Of a stretch of DNA of 42,238 nucleotides, positions 15,867 through 26,309 are shown piece after piece; position 1 is the first letter of the stretch; the number at the start of each line of letters is the position of its first letter. Below the pieces are notes generated by a model that did no database searches, was not told the DNA's origin, and saw only the letters and a program-made list of their open reading frames with translations. Both the position numbers and the translations under genes were made by a program. Origin of the DNA: Clostridia bacterium. Its GTDB lineage: Bacteria > Bacillota > Clostridia > Oscillospirales > CAG-272. The DNA is taken from NCBI GenBank assembly GCA_017504605.1, contig JAFVQW010000021.1:1-42238 (forward strand), given 5' to 3'.

Positions 15867-16196
15867 ATGACCGTCAAGGAGCTTACCGAAAAAATGGGGC
15901 TTAAGGCTGCGTGTATGCCCGTGCCCGAGCGCGAGATTTCCGGTGCTTATATCGGAGACCTTCTCAGCTGGGTTATGGGACGTGCGGGCGCCGACTGCGC
16001 TTGGATTACCATTATGTCAAATCTCAATATCGTTGCCGTAGCAAGCCTTGCGGACGTTGCCTGCGTTATTCTTGCGGAGGGGGTCACCCCCGACGGCGCG
16101 GCGCTTGATGCCGCGCGCGAGCGCGGAGTAAACCTCTTGCTCTCCGAGGCGGCGACCTATGAAACGGCGATTGCGCTCTCTCATTTAATAAAATGA
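15867..16196 (+). CDS. DRTGG-domain-like protein (second copy)
   Basis: A 109-residue protein with the same layout as 13827-14177: a strand-turn region (CAWITIMSNLNIVAVASLAD), then CVILAEGVTPDGAALDAARE, then VNLLLSEAATYETAIALSH. The start ATG lies one base after the stop of the sensory hydrogenase, and the end overlaps the PHP gene by ATGA, so all three are coupled. The function is unknown. It has fewer cysteines than the first copy, so the pair may have diverged in role. Confidence 0.75.
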   Translation: MTVKELTEKMGLKAACMPVPEREISGAYIGDLLSWVMGRAGADCAWITIMSNLNIVAVASLADVACVILAEGVTPDGAALDAARERGVNLLLSEAATYETAIALSHLIK

Positions 16197-16951
16197 GGCG
16201 GCTGTATTACGACCTGCACATACATTCCGCGCTCTCTCCCTGCGCCGACGATGACAACACACCGAACAATATTCTCGGTATGGCGAGCCTCGCGGGAATT
16301 GATATTCTCGCCCTGACCGACCATAACACTGCGAAAAACTGCCCTGCTTTTTTCGCGGCGGCTGAGAAATTCGGTATCACTGCGATTGCGGGAATGGAGC
16401 TTACCACCTCCGAGGATATACACGTCGTTTGTCTTTTCGAGCATCTCGAGGATGCGCTACGCTTCGACGGCGAGCTCGATGCTTACCGAACGCGGGTGGC
16501 GAACAGACCCGAGATATTCGGCAGACAGCTTATAATGGATGAGGAAGACGAAATCACGGGCGAGCTCCCCGATTTGCTCTCCTTCGCAACGGCAATATCC
16601 ATTGAGGACGTGGGGCGGATTGTCGGCTCCTTCGGCGGTGTGTGCTACCCTGCCCATATCGACCGCGAGTCGAACGGAATTATCGCAACGCTCGGTACCT
16701 TCCCGAAATCCATAGGCTTTACTATGGCGGAGCTGCACGACGGCTCCCGCATAGGAGAGTACGCGGAGCGCTACGGTCTTACCGACCTACGCTTTATCGT
16801 TTCATCCGACGCTCACTACCTTACCGATATAAGAGATAAGGAGCACTTTTTCGAATTACCCGCTTCTGCCGTTACCCCTGACGAAATCAGGCGGGAGCTG
16901 TTTATTCTGTTGAGGCGCGATAATGAAGGAACTATCCCTGAACATACTTGA
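16193..16951 (+). CDS. PHP-domain phosphoesterase
   Basis: A 252-residue PHP-family metal-dependent hydrolase. It has YDLHIHSALSPC (HxH), ALTDHN, GMELTTSEDIHVVCLF, YPAHIDR and IVSSDAHYL, which together provide the multinuclear metal site. PHP enzymes include histidinol phosphatase, polymerase exonuclease domains and nucleotide phosphoesterases; the substrate here is unknown. It lies between the second DRTGG gene and a GHKL ATPase, which its 3' end overlaps by 29 bases. A role as phosphatase opposing the GHKL kinases is possible but unproven. Confidence 0.85.
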   Translation: MRRLYYDLHIHSALSPCADDDNTPNNILGMASLAGIDILALTDHNTAKNCPAFFAAAEKFGITAIAGMELTTSEDIHVVCLFEHLEDALRFDGELDAYRTRVANRPEIFGRQLIMDEEDEITGELPDLLSFATAISIEDVGRIVGSFGGVCYPAHIDRESNGIIATLGTFPKSIGFTMAELHDGSRIGEYAERYGLTDLRFIVSSDAHYLTDIRDKEHFFELPASAVTPDEIRRELFILLRRDNEGTIPEHT

Positions 16952-17471
16952 TATTGCAGAGAACTCCGTTAAGGCGGGGGCCACTCTGACAGAAATATCG
17001 GTTCTTGAAACCGAAAAAACTCTTACAATAATCATTAACGACGACGGCTGCGGTATGCCCGAGGAGGTCGTACGGGCGGTTACAAACCCCTTTTACACCA
17101 CGAGAACCACGCGCGAGGTGGGTCTCGGTATACCGTTCTTAATTCTTGGTGCGGAGCAGACGGGAGGCTACGTTAAAATAGACTCTCGGGTTGCGAGGGC
17201 CGAGGGCGATGCCCACGGAACACGCGTCACCGCACACTACAACAAGGACCATATCGATTTTACGCCGCTCGGCGACGTAATCTCGACCGTCACAACCCTT
17301 ATTCAAGGTCACCCCGACACCGACTTTCTCTTTACTCACGAGACGGTCGGCGGCAGCGTCAGCCTTGATACTCGCACGCTTCGCTCGGTTCTCGAGGGCG
17401 TTCCGCTCTCCACCCCCGAGGTGCTCACGTGGATACGCGAGAGCCTCGCGGAGCAATATAACTCGATTTGA
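16923..17471 (+). CDS. GHKL ATPase (histidine-kinase-like catalytic domain only)
   Basis: A 182-residue protein consisting of an HATPase_c domain with a C-terminal extension. The N box is LDIAENSVKAGA, G1 is NDDGCGMP, and TNPFYTTRTTREVGLGIPF covers the ATP lid and G2 box. No dimerisation/phosphoacceptor helix with a histidine, receiver or membrane segment is present. The about 60-residue tail (VISTVTTLIQGHPDTDF onward) is unassigned. Start ATG 16923 lies inside the PHP gene, so the two are coupled. It is the last regulatory-type gene before the structural hydrogenase genes. Confidence 0.8.
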   Translation: MKELSLNILDIAENSVKAGATLTEISVLETEKTLTIIINDDGCGMPEEVVRAVTNPFYTTRTTREVGLGIPFLILGAEQTGGYVKIDSRVARAEGDAHGTRVTAHYNKDHIDFTPLGDVISTVTTLIQGHPDTDFLFTHETVGGSVSLDTRTLRSVLEGVPLSTPEVLTWIRESLAEQYNSI

Positions 17472-17514
17472 ATTAAAAATCAAATAAAAAGCATTCACAG
17501 GAAAGGAAAATCAC

Positions 17515-17883
17515 ATGAAATCTTTGGCTGAATTACAGGCAATCAGAGACAGAATGAAGGACAAGGTCATTCTGCGCGAGGGTGCTAACCAGGTACGCGT
17601 AGTAGTTGGTATGGCAACCTGCGGCATTGCAGCGGGAGCAAGACCCGTGCTGAACGCATTTGTAGAGGCAATCAGTGCTGAGGGACTTACCGACAAGGTA
17701 ACCGTTTCCCAGACCGGCTGCATCGGCATCTGCCAGTACGAGCCCGTAGTTGAAATCTACGAGCCCGGCAAGGAGAAAACCACTTACGTAAAAATGACTG
17801 CGGAGAAGGTAGCGGCAGTCGTTGAAAAGCATCTTAAGGGCGGTAACGTCGTAACCGAGTTTACCGTTTCCAACATGGAATAA
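17515..17883 (+). CDS. Thioredoxin-like [2Fe-2S] ferredoxin of the hydrogenase
   Basis: A 122-residue NuoE C-terminal-like protein. GMATCGIAAGA provides the first cysteine and QTGCIGICQYEP the pair near the end, as in the stand-alone [2Fe-2S] thioredoxin-fold ferredoxins found in NADH-linked [FeFe] hydrogenase operons. The second C of the usual C-x4-C is replaced by Ala in this copy (CGIAAG), so three obvious ligands remain; cluster binding may differ. SD GAAAGGA is 7 bases before ATG 17515. It lies 13 bp upstream of the NuoF-type gene. Confidence 0.85.
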   Translation: MKSLAELQAIRDRMKDKVILREGANQVRVVVGMATCGIAAGARPVLNAFVEAISAEGLTDKVTVSQTGCIGICQYEPVVEIYEPGKEKTTYVKMTAEKVAAVVEKHLKGGNVVTEFTVSNME

Positions 17884-17896
17884 TCGGAGGTAAGTT

Positions 17897-19723
17897 ATGA
17901 TTCGTGCACATGTTCTTGTTTGTGGCGGTACGGGCTGTACCTCATCTAACAGCCAGGCAGTACAGAAGGCGTTTACCGAAAACATCGAGGCGTTCGGCCT
18001 TGCTGAAGAGGTAAAGCTCGTTCAGACCGGCTGCTTCGGTCTTTGCGCTCTCGGTCCTGTCGTTATTATCTATCCCGACGGAACCTTCTACAGCCGCGTT
18101 GAGCCCGATGACGTCAAGGAAATCGTTGAGGAGCATCTTCTCAAGGGTAGAGTAGTCGAGCGCCTCGTTTATAACGACACCGGCGCTAAGGAAATCGTCG
18201 AGGACGCTAAGAAGAACGTTCCTCTTAGCGAGACCGTATTCTACAAGTCTCAGAACCGCGTAGTTCTCCGTAACTGCGGTGTTATCAACCCCGAGGAAAT
18301 CGACGAGTATATCGCGATGGACGGCTATGCCGCTCTCGGTAAGGTTCTCACCGAGATGACCCCCGAGGAGGTTATCAAGGTTGTCAGCGACTCCGGTCTT
18401 CGCGGAAGAGGAGGCGGAGGCTTCCCCACCGGTCGTAAGTGGGCGCTCACCGCTCCCAACAAGGCTGACCAGAAGTACGTCGTATGTAACGCCGACGAGG
18501 GCGACCCCGGAGCGTTCATGGACCGTTCCATTCTCGAGGGTGACCCCCACTGCCTTATCGAGGCTATGGCGATTTGCGGCTACGCAATCGGTGCTACTCA
18601 GGGCTTCGTTTACGTTCGTGCTGAGTATCCTATCGCCGTTAAGCGTCTTCAGATTGCTATCGACCAGGCTCGCGAGTACGGCCTTCTCGGTAAGAACATC
18701 TTTGGCTCCGGCTTCGACTTCGACCTTGAAATCAGACTTGGCGCAGGTGCGTTCGTCTGCGGCGAGGAGACCGCTCTTATGACCTCTATCGAGGGTAACC
18801 GCGGTGAGCCCCGTCCCCGCCCGCCCTACCCTGCTGTTAAGGGCCTTTACAATAAGCCCACCGTTGAGAACAACGTTGAGACCTTTGCTAACATTCCCCA
18901 GATTATTCTTCGCGGCGTAGAGTGGTTTACCTCTATGGGTACCGAGAGATCCAAGGGCACCAAGGTATTCGCACTCGGCGGAAAGATTAAGAACACCGGT
19001 CTTGTTGAGATCCCCATGGGTACTACCCTTAACGAGATTATCAACGAAATCGGCGGCGGTATCCCCGGCGGCAAGAAGTTCAAGGCGGCACAGACCGGCG
19101 GTCCCTCCGGCGGATGTATCCCCGCAAGCCTTATCGACACCGAGGTTGATTACGATAACCTCGTTTCCATCGGCTGTATGATGGGCTCGGGCGGTCTTAT
19201 CGTCATGGACGAGGACACCTGTATGGTTGATATGGCTAAGTTCTTCCTTGAGTTCACCGTTGAGGAGTCCTGCGGTAAGTGTACTCCCTGCCGTGTAGGT
19301 ACGAGAAGACTTCTCGAAATCCTTGATAAGATTACCAAGGGCAAGGGCACGCTTGAGGACATTGACAAACTCGAGGAGCTCTGCCACTACATTAAGCAGA
19401 ACTCGCTCTGCGGTCTCGGTCAGACGGCTCCCAACCCCGTTCTCTCCACTCTCAACTTCTTCCGCGACGAGTACATAGCACACGTTGTTGATAAGAAGTG
19501 CCCCGCCGGCGTATGTAAGGACCTTCTTTCCTTCTCTATCGATAAGGACAAGTGTATCGGCTGCGGCAAGTGCGCTAAGAACTGCCCTGTTGATGCTATC
19601 ACCAAGACCGACTATATCGCTCCCGGACACAAGCTTGCATCTTACACCATTGATACCGCAAAATGTATCAAGTGCGGTGCTTGCCTTGCCGGCTGTAAGT
19701 TCGGTGCTATTTCCAAGAAGTAA
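17897..19723 (+). CDS. NuoF/HydB-type NAD- and FMN-binding subunit of the bifurcating hydrogenase
   Basis: A 608-residue flavoprotein. The N-terminal about 110 residues are a thioredoxin-like [2Fe-2S] domain (CGGTGC, QTGCFGLCALGP). The core has the FMN/NADH motif GLRGRGGGGFPTGRKW, VCNADEGDPGAFMDR and GAGAFVCGEETALMTSIEG. ESCGKCTPCRVGTRRL with a later LCGLGQTAPN binds a [4Fe-4S] cluster. The C-terminus adds two [4Fe-4S] motifs, CIGCGKCAKNCPVDA and CIKCGACLAGCKFGA. This is the HydB layout of trimeric enzymes that couple NADH and reduced ferredoxin to H2. SD CGGAGG is 6 bases before ATG. Confidence 0.95.
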   Translation: MIRAHVLVCGGTGCTSSNSQAVQKAFTENIEAFGLAEEVKLVQTGCFGLCALGPVVIIYPDGTFYSRVEPDDVKEIVEEHLLKGRVVERLVYNDTGAKEIVEDAKKNVPLSETVFYKSQNRVVLRNCGVINPEEIDEYIAMDGYAALGKVLTEMTPEEVIKVVSDSGLRGRGGGGFPTGRKWALTAPNKADQKYVVCNADEGDPGAFMDRSILEGDPHCLIEAMAICGYAIGATQGFVYVRAEYPIAVKRLQIAIDQAREYGLLGKNIFGSGFDFDLEIRLGAGAFVCGEETALMTSIEGNRGEPRPRPPYPAVKGLYNKPTVENNVETFANIPQIILRGVEWFTSMGTERSKGTKVFALGGKIKNTGLVEIPMGTTLNEIINEIGGGIPGGKKFKAAQTGGPSGGCIPASLIDTEVDYDNLVSIGCMMGSGGLIVMDEDTCMVDMAKFFLEFTVEESCGKCTPCRVGTRRLLEILDKITKGKGTLEDIDKLEELCHYIKQNSLCGLGQTAPNPVLSTLNFFRDEYIAHVVDKKCPAGVCKDLLSFSIDKDKCIGCGKCAKNCPVDAITKTDYIAPGHKLASYTIDTAKCIKCGACLAGCKFGAISKK

Positions 19724-19744
19724 TTAAAGGAGTGCGCTGATAAT

Positions 19745-21496
19745 ATGGAAATGTTAAATGTAAAAGTAAACGGTATTGCAGTAAGCGTACCCAAGGGTGC
19801 AACCATTCTCGAGGCAGCTCGTGCCGCGGGTGTTGAAATCCCTACTCTCTGCTTTATGAAGGAGAAGAACGAGATCGGTGCCTGCCGTATCTGCGTTGTT
19901 GAGGCTACCGGCGCTCGCGGACTCGTTACCGCCTGCGTTTACCCCGTTACCGAGGGTATGGAGATTCAGACCAACACCGCCAAGGTAAGAGCTGCTCGCA
20001 AGACCACTCTCGAGCTTATCCTCTCCACTCACGACAAGAACTGCCTTTCCTGCGTTCGTTCGACCAACTGCGAGCTTCAGAAGCTCTGCCTTGAGTACGG
20101 CGTAGACTCGGCTGCCTTCGAAGGCTTCAAGCCCACCTACGAGCTTGACTACTCGACCGCTCACCTTGTTCGTGATAACAACAAGTGTATTCTCTGCCGC
20201 CGTTGCGTAGCAGTATGTAACGAGCAGTACGTTTCTGTCATCGGTGCTAACAACCGCGGTATCGACACCTGCATCGGTCAGCCCTTTGATATGGACCTCG
20301 GCTCTACTCCCTGTATCTCCTGCGGACAGTGCACCGCCGTATGTCCCACCGGCGCTCTCGTTGAGCACGACGACACCGATAAGGCTTGGGCCGCTCTTTC
20401 CGACAGCACGAAGCACGTGGTTGTACAGACCGCTCCCTCTATCAGAGCAACTCTCGGCGAGTGCTTCGGTATGCCTATCGGCACCAACGTTGAGGGCAAG
20501 ATGGTTGCGGCTCTTCGCCGCCTCGGCTTCGAGAAGGTATTTGATACCAACACCGCGGCTGACTTCACCATCGTTGAGGAGGCTACCGAGCTTCTCGAGC
20601 GTGTGAAGAACGGAGGCACTCTCCCCATGATTACCTCCTGCTCGCCCGGATGGGTTAAGTTCTGCGAGTACTACTACCCCGATATGATTAACCACCTCTC
20701 CTCCTGCAAGTCGCCTCAGCAGATGGGCGGTGCCCTTATCAAGACCTATTGGGCTGATAAGATGGGCATTGACCCGAAGGACATCGTAGTCGTTTCTATT
20801 ATGCCCTGTACCGCGAAGAAGTTCGAGGTAGGAAGAGACGATATGTGTGCCGCAGGCGAGGGTATCGCTGACGTTGATATCGCACTCACCACCCGTGAGC
20901 TTGCAAGAATGATTGACAGAGCGGGCATTAAGTTCACCGCCCTTCCCGACGAGGAGTTTGACAATCCTCTCGGCATTGATACCGGTGCCGCAGTTATCTT
21001 CGGCGCTACCGGCGGCGTTATGGAGGCCGCTCTCCGTACCGCTAACGACGTTCTTACCGGCAAGGACAACAAGGACCTCGAGTTCCACGAGGTACGCGGT
21101 ACCGAGGGACTTAAGGAGGCTACCTACAACATTGCAGGTATGGACATCAAGGTTGCCGTTGCTTCGGGTGCTGCAAACGCGAAGCTCGTTATGGATAAGA
21201 TTGCCTCGGGCGAGGCAGACTGGACCTTCGTTGAGATTATGGGCTGCCCCGGCGGCTGCGTAAACGGCGGCGGTCAGCCTATCCAGCCCCAGTACGTACG
21301 CGACACCGTTGACCTTAAGAGTGTTCGTGCTAAGGCTCTCTACGACCAGGACGAGGCTATGACTATGCGTAAATCTCACGAGAACCCCATTATCAAGGAG
21401 GTTTACGACAATTACTTCAAGGGTGGCTACGGCTGTCATGCGGCGCATCACGCACTGCACACAAGCTATGTGGCACGCAAGAAGTACAACGTCTAA
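19745..21496 (+). CDS. hydA: Catalytic [FeFe] hydrogenase subunit HydA
   Basis: A 583-residue enzyme reducing protons to H2. The domains in order are a plant-type [2Fe-2S] ferredoxin (CFMKEKNEIGACRICVVEA), a His-ligated [4Fe-4S] region (HDKNCLSCVRSTNC), two [4Fe-4S] motifs (CILCRRCVAVCNE, CISCGQCTAVCPTGA), the H-cluster domain, and a small-subunit-like tail (SHENPIIKEVYDNYF). H-cluster motifs are TSCSPGW (L1), MPCTAKKFE (L2) and EIMGCPGGCVNGGG (L3). L1 has Ser where many enzymes have a second Cys. The H-cluster maturases HydE, HydF and HydG are not in the window. It ends the operon, with AAAGGAG upstream. Confidence 0.96.
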   Translation: MEMLNVKVNGIAVSVPKGATILEAARAAGVEIPTLCFMKEKNEIGACRICVVEATGARGLVTACVYPVTEGMEIQTNTAKVRAARKTTLELILSTHDKNCLSCVRSTNCELQKLCLEYGVDSAAFEGFKPTYELDYSTAHLVRDNNKCILCRRCVAVCNEQYVSVIGANNRGIDTCIGQPFDMDLGSTPCISCGQCTAVCPTGALVEHDDTDKAWAALSDSTKHVVVQTAPSIRATLGECFGMPIGTNVEGKMVAALRRLGFEKVFDTNTAADFTIVEEATELLERVKNGGTLPMITSCSPGWVKFCEYYYPDMINHLSSCKSPQQMGGALIKTYWADKMGIDPKDIVVVSIMPCTAKKFEVGRDDMCAAGEGIADVDIALTTRELARMIDRAGIKFTALPDEEFDNPLGIDTGAAVIFGATGGVMEAALRTANDVLTGKDNKDLEFHEVRGTEGLKEATYNIAGMDIKVAVASGAANAKLVMDKIASGEADWTFVEIMGCPGGCVNGGGQPIQPQYVRDTVDLKSVRAKALYDQDEAMTMRKSHENPIIKEVYDNYFKGGYGCHAAHHALHTSYVARKKYNV

Positions 21497-21535
21497 TAAA
21501 CGCGGCTTCGACATTTCGGCATAACCGAACAGAAA

Positions 21536-21568
21536 AAGGGAGAGATTACACTTTGTAGTCTCTTCCTT
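21536..21568 (+). terminator. Terminator of the hydrogenase operon
   Basis: A stem of about 14 pairs with two wobble pairs (21536-21549 with 21555-21568), followed by ACTTTT. It also reads as a terminator on the minus strand (CCTTTTTC). Confidence 0.7.
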
Positions 21569-21603
21569 TACTTTTATCATATCTCGTAGGCAAGGTTAGG
21601 GTT

Positions 21604-21714
21604 GAAAATCTTGTGATTTTCTTCCTTTTGTTTTCTGTTCTATCGCCGTTTTCGTCCTCTCGGAGTACCTTTGTACACCTTCGGAACGAAGAACGGCGAT
21701 TTCTGCTCGAAATC
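21604..21714. other. Consecutive hairpins between two terminators; possible structured RNA or small mobile element
   Basis: GAAAATC/GATTTTC (21604-21621), a long arm pair ATCGCCGTTTTCG with CGAAGAACGGCGAT (21642-21654/21687-21700), and GATTTC/GAAATC (21698-21714), which competes with the long stem. There is no convincing gene; a 66-codon minus-strand frame here looks incidental. Confidence 0.5.
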
Positions 21715-21752
21715 TCTTTGCCGCGAGCTGTCGTTTTTAGGCACAACCAAAA

Positions 21753-21783
21753 AACGGTGAGAGGCTTTCATCCTCTCACCGTT
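21753..21783. terminator. Bidirectional terminator
   Basis: AACGGTGAGAGG (21753-21764) pairs perfectly with CCTCTCACCGTT (21772-21783). It has an AATTTTT exit on the plus strand and TTTTTTGG on the minus strand, where it follows the HD gene. Confidence 0.9.
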
Positions 21784-21799
21784 AATTTTTAATTTGTTT

Positions 21800-22381
21800 T
21801 TATTTCTTTCCCTCTATATAGTAGGTCGCCTCGCTGTCCGCCGTGGAAAGCGCAAAGGCAAGCGGGAACATCTCGAACGCGGCGGAGACGTTGCGCGGGT
21901 CCTCGCGCTCCGAGGAATAGCCCATATGATAGCGGATTGCGAAGGCCTCCTCGCGCGTCAGCTTCATATAGCCCGAGATGATATATACGCTCTTCTCGCC
22001 GTGTCCGTAGGGGAGCTTGTCGTCGTATTCGTAGGTGTCTACCCTCTGCCATACGCCCTTATCGTCCTTCACGTTCCTGAAGCCCTTCTTGTATACTCCG
22101 ACTTTGCACAAATCGTGAAGCAGTGCAACGATAGCAATGCTCTCCTCGGAATATTCGAAGCCAAACCTCTTGGCGTTCGGCGAGTTAAGATAGCCGACGA
22201 GGCAGTCGTAGACGTTAAGCGAGTGCTCCACGAGTCCCCCCGCAAAGGAGGAGTGGAAGCGCGCGCTTGCGGGCGCCTCGAAGAAATCCGAGCCGTTCAA
22301 GAGATATTCGAGAAGCCTGTCCGCGCCCTCTCTCTTGATGCATCTTTCGTAAATTTCCAAAAATCTTTCCTTATTCGTCAT
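21800..22381 (-). CDS. HD-domain hydrolase
   Basis: A 193-residue HD-superfamily protein. It shows HSSFAGGLVEHSLNVYDCL (first His), VALLHDLCKVG (the HD pair), YGHGEKSVYII, IRYHMGY and STADSEATY (C-terminal Asp), a full set of metal ligands. Proteins of this layout are usually phosphohydrolases acting on nucleotides or nucleic acids; the substrate is unknown. The start overlaps the end of the upstream TIM-barrel gene by ATGA, so the two are translationally coupled. Confidence 0.85.
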   Translation of the reverse strand: MTNKERFLEIYERCIKREGADRLLEYLLNGSDFFEAPASARFHSSFAGGLVEHSLNVYDCLVGYLNSPNAKRFGFEYSEESIAIVALLHDLCKVGVYKKGFRNVKDDKGVWQRVDTYEYDDKLPYGHGEKSVYIISGYMKLTREEAFAIRYHMGYSSEREDPRNVSAAFEMFPLAFALSTADSEATYYIEGKK

Positions 22382-23151
22382 TTTCTAAGATACTCCATAC
22401 TTTTTTCAAGTCCTGAAATTGTTTTTACCTCGATAAGACAGGTCTCACCGCGAAGCAGTCGCATTTTCTCACTCGGGTCAATACGTCCGTCGCCGAGGGC
22501 GAGATGCGCGTGCTTACCGTCGCTGTCGTGCAGGTGCATATGAAGAAGCCTATCGGGATATTTTTGGAAGACGGGCATATCGCGCTGACCGAGGCACTCC
22601 ATATGCCCCGTATCAAGCGTAAGGGCAAAGACGGGGCTCGCCATAAGCATATCGAGCGCCAGAAGCTGTGCCTCGGTAAAGGGGTTGGTATCGACGTTCT
22701 CAATGCAAATCTTAAGCGCCGACGAGCCAATCTCCGACTCGCACATATCGATAAATCGGCGCACCGCCGAGAGATATTCGTCGGAATAAATATCGTTAAG
22801 AAGCACTACTCTGTCCGGCAGAGTTACGTAAATGCCGCGAAGAAGATGCATATTTATAATCGGTATATCGAGCGCGAGCGCGAAGCGAACAGTGTCCCTC
22901 ATAACCTCAAAATAGCACTCCGAGACGCGGGGATTAAAGTCAAAGGGATTAAGCCCCTCGTCGGCGTGAACGGTATAGAATACGCCGCTTCTCTCCTTTA
23001 GCTCGCGAAGAGCGGCAACGTCGAGAGAAGAGGGCTGATATTGAGGAAAGCTCATATTGATTTCAACGAAATCGAGCCTATTCCGCTGTGCAACAGCGAC
23101 ACATTCATATATATCTCGGCACTCGACGAGTGTCGGCATTCCAAGCTTCAT
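22378..23151 (-). CDS. Xylose isomerase-like TIM-barrel protein (sugar phosphate isomerase/epimerase family)
   Basis: A 257-residue AP-endonuclease-2/xylose-isomerase-type barrel. The pattern includes LDFVEINMSFP, FYTVHADEGLNPFDF, PIINMHLLRG, ICIENVDTNPFTEA, LTLDTGHMECLG and LLHMHLHDSDGKHAHLALGDG, supplying His, Glu and Asp metal ligands. Members isomerise sugars or process DNA ends; the sequence does not say which. I chose ATG 23151 over the GTG at 23163 because AGGGAG abuts that GTG but is 11 bases before the ATG. It is operonic with the HD gene. Confidence 0.8.
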   Translation of the reverse strand: MKLGMPTLVECRDIYECVAVAQRNRLDFVEINMSFPQYQPSSLDVAALRELKERSGVFYTVHADEGLNPFDFNPRVSECYFEVMRDTVRFALALDIPIINMHLLRGIYVTLPDRVVLLNDIYSDEYLSAVRRFIDMCESEIGSSALKICIENVDTNPFTEAQLLALDMLMASPVFALTLDTGHMECLGQRDMPVFQKYPDRLLHMHLHDSDGKHAHLALGDGRIDPSEKMRLLRGETCLIEVKTISGLEKSMEYLRK

Positions 23152-23180
23152 TTTTAGGCACACTCCCTGTCTTTTTTATA

Positions 23181-23209
23181 ATTATACATCAAAGCCGTGG
23201 GAAAATCAA
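23181..23209 (-). promoter_or_regulatory. Promoter of the TIM-barrel/HD operon
   Basis: Minus strand: TTGATT (23204-23209), 17 bp, TATAAT (23181-23186). Confidence 0.8.
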
Positions 23210-23238
23210 CACTTAGGCTAAAAAAACTCGGCTCTTGC

Positions 23239-23267
23239 TTGACAAAGCCTCGCCGCTGTCTTATAAT
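23239..23267 (+). promoter_or_regulatory. Consensus promoter of the RluA-family gene
   Basis: TTGACA (23239-23244), 17 bp, TATAAT (23262-23267), 25 bp before the start codon. Confidence 0.9.
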
Positions 23268-23292
23268 ATTCTTAAAAAACAGGAGGCGGAGC

Positions 23293-26190
<2,898 letters not shown>

Positions 26191-26210
26191 TCACAGGCTT
26201 CGATAGATTA

Positions 26211-26239
26211 ATTTTACCACCTTTTTGATATTTTGTCAA
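26211..26239 (-). promoter_or_regulatory. Promoter of ligA
   Basis: Minus strand: TTGACA (26234-26239), 17 bp, TAAAAT (26211-26216). Confidence 0.8.
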
Positions 26240-26276
26240 TGCTTTTGCCTGTCTTAAAATTTACGTGCGCTGTAAC

Positions 26277-26308
26277 AAAAATGACGGTGAAAATTCACCG
26301 TCATTTTT
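26277..26308 (-). terminator. Terminator after the aminotransferase gene
   Basis: A perfect 15-bp stem (26277-26291/26294-26308) whose arms are A- and T-tailed, so it can act in both directions. It begins one base after the minus-strand stop. Confidence 0.9.
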
Positions 26309-26309
26309 A

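Noticed and set aside
17942..21580. 562- and 608-codon minus-strand frames opposite NuoF and HydA
   Set aside because: Codon bias of the conserved hydrogenase genes leaves the opposite strand open; no homology or start signals are seen.
21546..21746. 66-codon minus-strand frame after the hydrogenase operon
   Set aside because: It lies within the hairpins and terminator, is rich in Arg/Lys and has no ribosome site.
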